In this document: positions 8,230 to 15,133 of the stretch, one piece after another
Numbering within the stretch: position 1 is the first letter of the stretch
How the letters are laid out: each line of letters begins with the position of its first letter
Origin: an uncultured bacterium
GTDB lineage: Bacteria; Chloroflexota; Anaerolineae; J036; Brachytrichaceae
DNA: 58,865 nucleotides
Reading direction: 5' to 3'
Assembly (NCBI GenBank): GCA_903921365.1
Contig: CAIXPS010000213.1
Coordinates: 1 to 58,865 of the forward strand
Program-made: the position numbers and the translations under genes
The notes under the pieces: generated by a model
What the model saw: the letters and a program-made list of their open reading frames with translations, nothing else
Databases searched by the model: none
Told to the model about the DNA's origin: nothing

Positions 8230-9663
8230 CTATGCCAGTGTCACCTTGTAGCATTGCACGAAGTCAACCGGTTTCTGCTCCGGCAGGTCAATCGCCAATC
8301 CGCGGTTGGTTTGTTCAAAGGTTATCGGGCCGTCGCAGCCCAGAACTTTGACGGAACCCACAACCGGCGCTTTCCCGGAAGCCAGGCTGCGAATGACGGT
8401 CTTGCCGCCCTCAGGCCACTTCATCTGGAAGGCGTATACATCCTTGCCCTTCGCGGTGAAGCGAAAATCTTCAATCGTCCAGGCAACCGCTTCTTCCTTG
8501 AAGCCCTCGATTGCCACCTGCGAGGCGCCTTCCGCAGCAGTCGTCCAGGGACGTGTGCCATAGATGCCTTCACCGTTGACTTTGATCCATTTCGCAACAG
8601 ACTCGAGGAGGTAAATGCACTCGTCATCCAGCGTGCCATCGGGGCGCTGCGGGATATTGAGCAACAGGTTGCCGTTCTTGCTGACGATATCGACGAGCAT
8701 GTCGGCCACCTGGTTGGGAGTCTTGTAGACATCCCTGACGTTGTAGAACCAGTCACCCACGCTGGTGTCGGTCTGCCATACGTGTGGGAAGATGCCGGGT
8801 AGCTGGCTGCGTTCGATGTCCAGCACGCCAACGGTATACACCTGCTGGTCGCGATCCTTCTGGTTATAGACAGCCTGATTGACGCCGCCGTGCAGCCGGG
8901 CGCTGCTGTTGTACAGGTGCGCGATTGCGTTTAGCCCATAGTCGCCAAAAGGCACGCCACCATCGGAGTACAGCAGGTCGGGGTGGTACAGGTCGATTAA
9001 CTCTTTGACATAGGCATACCACTTCGCATGCCACCACGGGTTGGTGGTATACCATTCCTGCGGGTTTGCCTCACGGTTGGGAAGATAGAGGTCTTCATAA
9101 GCCGGGTCACTGCCGTCATAGGGAACGCCGGCATATGGGCCGAAGCGATCCGCGCCTTTCGTCGGTATGTACCAGGTGTAGGTGGCGCCGATATGCTCTG
9201 AAAACCCATAGGGCAACCCGCGCTTGCGGGCGGCTTCGGCCCAAAGCGCGACAATGTCTTTACCAGGGCCCATTTTGACCGAGTTCCACGGGTGCAAGCT
9301 GGAATTCCAATTGTGGAAATTGTCATGGTGCGCCGCCTGCGCAACGAAGTATTTTGCGCCGGCTTTGACGTACAAGTCCATGAGCGCGTCAGGGTCAAAC
9401 TTCTCGGCCTTCCACAACTTCACGATGTCTTTCCAGCCTGTTTTGGAGGGGTGGCCGTACTTTCGGATGTGATATCGATTCTGGTCCTTCCCTTCCATAT
9501 ACATCTGCCGAGCGTACCAGTCGCCATACATAGGCACTGCCTGCGGCCCCCAATGTGACCAGATGCCAAACTTTGCATCTCGAAACCATTCCGGAGGCTG
9601 GTACTGTCGCAGGGATTCCCAGGATGGATTAAAAGGGCCTGATTCAATCTTGAAGTCAGTCAT
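8230..9663 (-). CDS. GH29 alpha-L-fucosidase
   Basis: 477 aa from ATG 9663. An ATG three codons upstream directly abuts AGGAG, while the chosen start lies nine bases after it. The N-terminus has WFRDAKFGIWSHWGPQAVP, the (beta/alpha)8 signature of GH29. Further on come GAKYFVAQAAHHDNFHNWNS and LLYSDGG, whose Asp (about residue 234) is the expected nucleophile; GNLLLNIPQRPDG is also typical. GH29 enzymes are retaining exo-fucosidases acting on alpha-1,3/1,4/1,6 linkages, so it complements the GH95 enzyme downstream. There is no signal peptide. Its ribosome site follows immediately after an intrinsic terminator at 9690-9727, so it is expected to be expressed below the binding protein. Confidence 0.93.
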   Translation of the reverse strand: MTDFKIESGPFNPSWESLRQYQPPEWFRDAKFGIWSHWGPQAVPMYGDWYARQMYMEGKDQNRYHIRKYGHPSKTGWKDIVKLWKAEKFDPDALMDLYVKAGAKYFVAQAAHHDNFHNWNSSLHPWNSVKMGPGKDIVALWAEAARKRGLPYGFSEHIGATYTWYIPTKGADRFGPYAGVPYDGSDPAYEDLYLPNREANPQEWYTTNPWWHAKWYAYVKELIDLYHPDLLYSDGGVPFGDYGLNAIAHLYNSSARLHGGVNQAVYNQKDRDQQVYTVGVLDIERSQLPGIFPHVWQTDTSVGDWFYNVRDVYKTPNQVADMLVDIVSKNGNLLLNIPQRPDGTLDDECIYLLESVAKWIKVNGEGIYGTRPWTTAAEGASQVAIEGFKEEAVAWTIEDFRFTAKGKDVYAFQMKWPEGGKTVIRSLASGKAPVVGSVKVLGCDGPITFEQTNRGLAIDLPEQKPVDFVQCYKVTLA

Positions 9664-9689
9664 GTAACTCATCTCCTATTTATCAAAAA

Positions 9690-9727
9690 GCCACCCAGCC
9701 TGCCCTCGAACGGGAAGACTGGGTGGC
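9690..9727 (-). terminator. Intra-operon terminator between binding protein and GH29
   Basis: On the minus strand a nine-bp perfect stem (GCCACCCAG with CTGGGTGGC, plus an inner CCC/GGG pairing) is followed by TTTTT, then within about 13 bases by the ribosome site of the GH29 gene. Its position just after the solute-binding protein gene is typical of operons that need far more binding protein than enzyme. Confidence 0.8.
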
Positions 9728-9764
9728 CACTGACCTCACACACCCATAGCCATGGGAAGCGAGA

Positions 9765-11513
9765 TTACTTCTTGAAACTTGAGTCGTACGACTTCTGCAT
9801 GATCTCCAGGTAACGCTTGAGATTCAGCTTGTCGAAACCGGCGATATAGGCATCCCAATCTTTGATGATGTCTTTGGAACCGGTTACGAACTGGAGCGAA
9901 TTCTGGTTAACGTAATCCGTGATGTTCTGGCGCAACGTGGCGGCTTCGTCTGCCTCGCTCGGGTTGATCCAGACTGCCCAATGCGGGTACAGTTCTTTGG
10001 GCTGGTTGCCGTCCATCAACTGCGTGGCTGCCTGTAGGCGGCGCTCGTAACCAGAAGAGGCATAGATATCCGTGGCCGAAACCCATGCATCGCGGAACTC
10101 CTTCGGGTTGTAGTACTGGGCCATGGCGCCCCATGCGGTGTTATGGTTCTTCTCGTCTTTGGCCAGTGGGATCGTGGCATACAGCGGCGCTGTATTCGCA
10201 CCATTTGCGACATCGCCAGCGATTGGCTTGCGCCAATCCTTGCCCTCTTCACCAAAGATACCGCGCAGCGCTCCATCTGGTGTAAACATATAGTCCGCCA
10301 TCTTGATCGCCGCGATCTGGGCTTCCTTGCTGGCCTTGTTCGTCAGGACAAATGTCGCGCCGGCGACACTGCCGAAGTCATAGGTCGCATAATGAATCGA
10401 ATTTGGCCCGACCAGTGGTGGCAGCGCATCGTAGTGGGCGCCTGTCGGGGCGCCGTCGCCGGTGGTGACGAAGATAGCAGGGTGCATACCTGCGCCGGCG
10501 CCCAGGATTTCTGCGCCCGCGTTGTCGCCGATCTTCTTGAACGCTTCCGCGTTCTGCGTGAAGGCGCCTTGGTCAATCAAGCCGGCATCCACCAGACTCT
10601 TGATATAACCCAGGCCGTCTTTCCATTCCGGCTTGGTGGCGGCCATGTCGACCTTGCCATCTTTCATGATGAGGTAGGTGCGGTCGTCGTCATAGATGAA
10701 TGCGTTCATCAGGTAGGGGATCACGCGCACGCCGTAGTCTTCAATCGAACCGCTCAATGGCACTTCATCAGCCTTGCCATTGCCGTTAGGGTCTTTCGTC
10801 TTGAAGGCGGTGAGCATGGCCTTGAACTCTTCGGTCGTCTTGGGCGGCAGAATGTTCAACTTCTTCAACCAACTGGTGTTGACCCACATCTTGTTGGGGA
10901 ACGAGCAGTGGTAGCAGTCGATGTACTGCGGCAGACCGTAAATCTTGCCATCTGGCGCATACGCCTCAGCCTTGAAGTACGGATACTTGGCCAGAGCCGC
11001 CTTGATATTGGGCGCATACTGGTCGATCAAGTCGTTCAACGGAAGAACCACGCCCTGCGCCCCATAGCGCAGCAGGTCGGTCTCATTGAACTGGTCTACC
11101 CATGGGATCAGCAGGTACAGATCAGGGTAGTCGCCGCTGGCCAGTGAAATCTGGCGCTTCTCTTTTGCGGCATTGCCATCCATGGTAGTAGTCTGCCAGT
11201 CAAACTTAATGTTGAACTTCTTCTGCATCTCAAGCGTAAACGAGTTGGTCAGAAGATCGATATTGGGGTCCTGGGGTCCAAAAACCTTGATGGTGATGGG
11301 TGCTGCATTTGCGTCTGGCGCTTTTGTCGCTTCGGGCGCCTTGGTGGCCGCGGGCGCCGCCGTCGCCGCTGGAGCACTGGTAGCTGCGGGTGCGCTAGTG
11401 GCAGCCGGCGCAGAAGTCGCTGCCGGCGCGCTGGTTGCCGCAGTGCCGCAGGCTGCTAATACAATGCCAAGTGCGGCGAACAATGAGACTGAACGGAAGA
11501 AATTCTTACTCAT
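9765..11513 (-). CDS. Extracellular sugar-binding lipoprotein of LplA/YtcQ type
   Basis: 582 aa. A lipoprotein signal peptide ends in LAAC (Cys 22), followed by a long linker of APAAT repeats typical of Chloroflexota lipoproteins. The mature part begins ITIKVFGPQDPN and has the features of the large extracellular binding proteins that serve LplB/LplC-type permeases (ASGDYPDLYLL, LRYGAQGVVLPLNDLIDQYA, GKIYGLPQYID). The start is ATG 11513; upstream AGGAGTAAGTT is present twice in tandem, giving two overlapping ribosome-site candidates. It is the third gene of the operon and should bind the oligosaccharide that the two fucosidases later trim. The fucosylated substrate is inferred from context. 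Confidence 0.88.
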   Translation of the reverse strand: MSKNFFRSVSLFAALGIVLAACGTAATSAPAATSAPAATSAPAATSAPAATAAPAATKAPEATKAPDANAAPITIKVFGPQDPNIDLLTNSFTLEMQKKFNIKFDWQTTTMDGNAAKEKRQISLASGDYPDLYLLIPWVDQFNETDLLRYGAQGVVLPLNDLIDQYAPNIKAALAKYPYFKAEAYAPDGKIYGLPQYIDCYHCSFPNKMWVNTSWLKKLNILPPKTTEEFKAMLTAFKTKDPNGNGKADEVPLSGSIEDYGVRVIPYLMNAFIYDDDRTYLIMKDGKVDMAATKPEWKDGLGYIKSLVDAGLIDQGAFTQNAEAFKKIGDNAGAEILGAGAGMHPAIFVTTGDGAPTGAHYDALPPLVGPNSIHYATYDFGSVAGATFVLTNKASKEAQIAAIKMADYMFTPDGALRGIFGEEGKDWRKPIAGDVANGANTAPLYATIPLAKDEKNHNTAWGAMAQYYNPKEFRDAWVSATDIYASSGYERRLQAATQLMDGNQPKELYPHWAVWINPSEADEAATLRQNITDYVNQNSLQFVTGSKDIIKDWDAYIAGFDKLNLKRYLEIMQKSYDSSFKK

Positions 11514-11650
11514 CTTAACTTACTCCTAACTTACTCCTCGATGCTTAACACATGGGTAGACTTACGTGTAAAAGAAAGCAATACAACAGGGTATGTTCTT
11601 TTTATGAACTGTGAGCACCTCCTTCGTCTGGAATCGCGCCCCATGGCGAG

Positions 11651-12562
11651 TTAACCCTTGATGGAACCAATCAACATGCCTTTGACGAAATAACGTTGCA
11701 CGAATGGATACATGATGAGCACCGGCAGGCTGCCAACAACGATGAGTGTGTACTTCAACAAGTCGGCAAGCTGCTGGCGCTCGATCATGGTTTGCGCGTC
11801 CATGGATCCGCTGGCTGTGGTGTTCAAGATGAGAATGCTGCGCAACACCAACTGCAACGGCTGCATACTTGCGCTCTTCAAGTAAATCAATGCATCAAAG
11901 TAGGCATTCCACTGTGAGACAGCATACATCAGCGCCAGCACAGCGATGATCGGTTTGGACAACGGGAAGACCACCTGCCACAGGAAGTTCAGATCGCTGC
12001 AACCGTCCAGTTCTGCCGCCTCCACCAGATCATCAGGAATACTCTGCTGGAAGAATGTCCGCGCAATGATCACCTGCCACGCGGCAACGGCGCCCGGGAT
12101 AATCAGCGCCCAGCGGGTGTCGATCATGCCCAACTGCTTAACCACCAGGTAAGTGGGGATCAGGCCGCCCGAAAAGATCATCGTGAAAGTGATGAAAAAC
12201 ATCACGATATTGCGCCCGAACAAGTTGCGCCGGGATAAAGGGTAGGCTGCCAGGACGGTAAGCACGACGCTGACCAATGTCCCGAAAAACGTGTAATAGA
12301 TGGAGTTGGCGTAACCGGTGATGATCTGCGGGTTGCTCAATGCCACCTGGTAACCGCGCAGTGAGAAATCGACCGGCAGGAGCCACACCCGCCCGGAGGA
12401 AACTGCCAGCGGGCTGCTGATAGAAGCGCTGAACACATAAACCAGCGGATATAACACGATCAGCAGAACAACCGTCAGGAACGCGTAGACAACGATCAGG
12501 AAAATCTTGTCTGTAAATGACTCGCGAATGCGCCTGGGTCTGAGCGATTTCACCTTAACCAT
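11651..12562 (-). CDS. Carbohydrate ABC transporter permease (LplC/YtcP-like)
   Basis: 303 aa integral membrane protein with about six helices. It has the MalG-type EAA loop (DDLVEAAELDGCSDLNFLWQ), which contacts the ATPase, and N-terminal VFSASISSPLAVSSGRVWL, characteristic of the LplC/YtcP branch. The start is ATG 12562 with GGAAGG ten bases upstream. It pairs with the permease encoded 45 bases upstream. No ATPase gene is in this operon, so a shared MsmX-like ATPase elsewhere in the genome is expected. Confidence 0.9.
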   Translation of the reverse strand: MVKVKSLRPRRIRESFTDKIFLIVVYAFLTVVLLIVLYPLVYVFSASISSPLAVSSGRVWLLPVDFSLRGYQVALSNPQIITGYANSIYYTFFGTLVSVVLTVLAAYPLSRRNLFGRNIVMFFITFTMIFSGGLIPTYLVVKQLGMIDTRWALIIPGAVAAWQVIIARTFFQQSIPDDLVEAAELDGCSDLNFLWQVVFPLSKPIIAVLALMYAVSQWNAYFDALIYLKSASMQPLQLVLRSILILNTTASGSMDAQTMIERQQLADLLKYTLIVVGSLPVLIMYPFVQRYFVKGMLIGSIKG

Positions 12563-12607
12563 GGGTCATCAACCTTCCTTCCAAGTGCACCGAGTGGACA
12601 GCAGTGC

Positions 12608-13594
12608 TTACCATAGGCTCGTGTCCGACACACGCTTGGCAAACTGGTTTACCGCAACGAGCAGAATCATGTTCACGATGGAGTTAAACAACCCGACTGC
12701 CGTGGCAAAACTAAAGTTGGCATTCAACAGACCTACTTTGTACACATAGGTCGAGATCACCTCTGACGTGCTCAGGTTGAGCGGGTTCTGCAGGAGGAAA
12801 ACCTTCTCAAAACCGATCCCCAGGATGCTGCCGACATTCAAGATCAAGACGATCACGATCACGGGCATGATGCCCGGCAGGTCGATGTTGAAGATTTTCT
12901 GGAGGCGCGAGGCGCCGTCCATTTTGGCGGCTTCATATAACTGCGGGTCCACCCCTGCCAGCGCAGCCAGGAAGACAATGGCCGAATAACCGCTGTATTG
13001 CCAGACGCCCGACCACACATAGATGGTGGGGAATGCATCCGGTATACCGAGGAAGTTAACCGTTTTTGCGCCAATGGCCTGCAGGCCGAGATTGAGCACC
13101 CCAAGCCGCGGCGAAAGCAGCAATATGACCATCGAGACCATGATGACGGTGGAGATGAAGTAGGGCGCGTAAGTGATCATCTGCACCGCGCGCTTAAAGA
13201 GACCGTCTTTGATCTCGTTGAGGAAAATCGCCAGGATGATGGGCAGCGGGAACCCCACGATCAAGGCATACAGGCTTAGTCCGAGGGTATTCTGGATCAG
13301 CGTCCAGAAAACGGGGTTATCGAAAAACGCGCTGAAGTGCTTAAGTCCCACCCACGGGCTGCCCCAGATGCCCTGTATGACGTTGTAATCCTTGAAGGCA
13401 ATGACCGCATTCGTCAACGGCACGTACTTGAAAATGATAAAGTACAACACCGCCGGCAGAAGTATCAGGTACAACTGCCAATGCCTGCGAAAACTGACCT
13501 TCGCCGCGTACCAGGCGGATGAACGACTGGATTTCCCACGGTGCGGGTTGGCTTTTATCGGCTTTATGTCGGTGAGCGATTTCTCTGGCGTCAT
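12608..13594 (-). CDS. Carbohydrate ABC transporter permease (LplB/YteP-like)
   Basis: 328 aa from ATG 13594; the frame also opens upstream with a TTG at 13636, but neither start has a strong ribosome site. After a basic N-terminal tail come HWQLYLILLPAVLYFIIFKY and six predicted helices. The EAA loop reads DPQLYEAAKMDGASRLQKIF. These are features of the LplB/YteP permeases that form heterodimers with LplC-type proteins for complex oligosaccharides. It is the first gene of the operon and is divergent from the signalling pair at 13841, with a dyad-containing 200-bp gap between them. Confidence 0.88.
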   Translation of the reverse strand: MTPEKSLTDIKPIKANPHRGKSSRSSAWYAAKVSFRRHWQLYLILLPAVLYFIIFKYVPLTNAVIAFKDYNVIQGIWGSPWVGLKHFSAFFDNPVFWTLIQNTLGLSLYALIVGFPLPIILAIFLNEIKDGLFKRAVQMITYAPYFISTVIMVSMVILLLSPRLGVLNLGLQAIGAKTVNFLGIPDAFPTIYVWSGVWQYSGYSAIVFLAALAGVDPQLYEAAKMDGASRLQKIFNIDLPGIMPVIVIVLILNVGSILGIGFEKVFLLQNPLNLSTSEVISTYVYKVGLLNANFSFATAVGLFNSIVNMILLVAVNQFAKRVSDTSLW

Positions 13595-13736
13595 ATATTC
13601 ACTGCACGCGATGCGCGTATCGGTCAAGGATGACAATCCGATCTAGTATCGGTTCAATCGGGTCTGGGTATGTTTTTGTTTGCCTGGGATGTGTGCTTTA
13701 CATATAGCATGTGCCTGCCGAGGAGGATATAGGTTT

Positions 13737-13766
13737 TTGGTCAGGTTTCGGCCCGGTTTTGACCAA
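13737..13766. promoter_or_regulatory. Inverted repeat TTGGTCA-N16-TGACCAA in divergent promoter region
   Basis: Seven-bp arms at 13737-13743 and 13760-13766 form a perfect dyad between the sugar operon (minus) and the signalling operon (plus). Centres of the arms are 23 bp apart, about two helical turns, as for a dimeric regulator. No bound protein is known; it is inferred to control one or both operons. Confidence 0.45.
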
Positions 13767-13772
13767 GGGTGC

Positions 13773-13801
13773 TTGCCCGCCACCGACAAGTCTTGTATAT
13801 T
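13773..13801 (+). promoter_or_regulatory. Candidate sigma-70-type promoter of the signalling operon
   Basis: TTGCCC (13773-13778) and TATATT (13796-13801) are separated by 17 bp, close to consensus. Transcription would start near 13808, giving a leader of about 33 bases before the GTG at 13841. The upstream dyad abuts the -35. Confidence 0.5.
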
Positions 13802-13840
13802 GTGACTATGCTTGTGAGACACGCTTAAAAGGAAAACGGA

Positions 13841-15109
13841 GTGCAAAAACCAACTTACGATGAGTTTGTGGGTTATCTACGCAGTTCCCTGCACTACCTG
13901 TACGATACGGTTCATCTGCGGCGCAGCCCGCTGGTTCAGCTCCTGGGTCTCAGCACAGAGTTCGACCAGGGCGCTGCATTACAGCGCGTCCTGACGGATA
14001 CCATTCGCGCGCTCAAACCAGCCGATGACGAACCGCCGCAGTCCGCCGCGTGGCGCATCCACGATACGTTGAGCCTGCAGTACATCCGGCAGTATGCCCG
14101 CGATGCCGTCGCGATGCAACTGGGTATCAGCGAACGGCAACTGCGCCGCGAACAGCGCCTGGCGCTGGAAGCTCTGGCTCAGCGCCTGTGGCAGAATCTC
14201 GACCTCCTGACGGCGCGCGATGCCGCGCCTGCGCGGACGGCGGAAACTGCTTTCGCCGCAGCGCCTCACAAAGATCAGGCGCTAAACGATGAACTGGTGT
14301 GGCTGCAGGGTTCCGCGCAGGAACAACTTGAACCGCTGGGCGAAATACTCCATACCGTTCACACCCTGGCGCAACCCCTGGCACAGCAATGGCAAGTGCC
14401 GCTGGAGTTCAGCATTGCTTCCGGGCTGGCAGACGTGCCGTTGTCGCAGCTCAGCATGCGCAACATTCTGCTCACCATTCTCAGCGTCACCATTCCCCTG
14501 ACGAGTGGGGGTGAAGCGGCCATCGCAGTGATCCACACCGGCGTGAGAATCGAAATCGAAATCACCTGCAGCAGGATTGGCCAGGCGCCTGTGCTGGATA
14601 AAGACGACCCCAGGATGAAGACGGCCGGACAACTGGCTGCTTTCTATGGCGCTGAACTCGCCATCGACCGCCACCCACAAAATGTAGGCTTCACCGTAAC
14701 CCTGCGATTGCCCGCAACTGAGCAGATTCCTGTTCTTGTAATCGATGACAACGCTGGCTGGGACGAAATGCTGAAGCGCTATGCTGCCGGGTCCCGCTAT
14801 CACATCGTGGGGGTGCATCAACCGCATGCGGCCCTCAGCCTGGCGGAAAAGTTACAGCCCGCGGCGATCTTCCTCGATGTCATGATGCCTGAGATAGATG
14901 GCTGGCAGGTTTTGAGTGAGTTGCGCCAGGAGCAAACGACCAGCCATATTCCAATAGTGGTCTGTACCGCATTGCCACTCGAAGGTCTGGCGCTTTCGCT
15001 GGGTGTGAATGCGTTTCTTCAAAAACCTGTCACACAGGATCAATTTCTGGGCGTTCTGGACAAGCTGATCAGCACGTCCGGCTGGCCCTCGTCTTCCAGT
15101 GTGGCATAG
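13841..15109 (+). CDS. Signalling protein: HTH-like domain, degenerate ATPase region, receiver domain
   Basis: 422 aa from GTG 13841 after AGGAAAACGGA. Residues 1-125 match, in order and spacing, the N-terminal helical/HTH domain of the regulator at 841 (F-x2-YL-x3-L, RSPL, GAALQRVL, AMQLGISERQLRREQ). The middle part has weak similarity in layout to a histidine-kinase ATPase domain but lacks clear N and G boxes. The last 120 residues are a complete receiver domain: VIDDN acidic pair, phospho-acceptor Asp at about 346 in FLDVMMPEIDGWQ, Thr in VCTALP and Lys in LQKPV. The next gene starts 24 bases downstream, so the hybrid kinase is its likely partner. It probably controls the divergent sugar operon; this is inference from position. 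Confidence 0.75.
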   Translation: MQKPTYDEFVGYLRSSLHYLYDTVHLRRSPLVQLLGLSTEFDQGAALQRVLTDTIRALKPADDEPPQSAAWRIHDTLSLQYIRQYARDAVAMQLGISERQLRREQRLALEALAQRLWQNLDLLTARDAAPARTAETAFAAAPHKDQALNDELVWLQGSAQEQLEPLGEILHTVHTLAQPLAQQWQVPLEFSIASGLADVPLSQLSMRNILLTILSVTIPLTSGGEAAIAVIHTGVRIEIEITCSRIGQAPVLDKDDPRMKTAGQLAAFYGAELAIDRHPQNVGFTVTLRLPATEQIPVLVIDDNAGWDEMLKRYAAGSRYHIVGVHQPHAALSLAEKLQPAAIFLDVMMPEIDGWQVLSELRQEQTTSHIPIVVCTALPLEGLALSLGVNAFLQKPVTQDQFLGVLDKLISTSGWPSSSSVA

Positions 15110-15133
15110 TCATAAAGATATAGGAAGTGAGAC

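Noticed and set aside
10143-11147. 334-codon plus-strand frame opposite the binding-protein gene
   Set aside because: It is antisense to a clear lipoprotein, has no ribosome site and encodes an unstructured Val/Gly/Arg-rich sequence; a by-product of codon bias.
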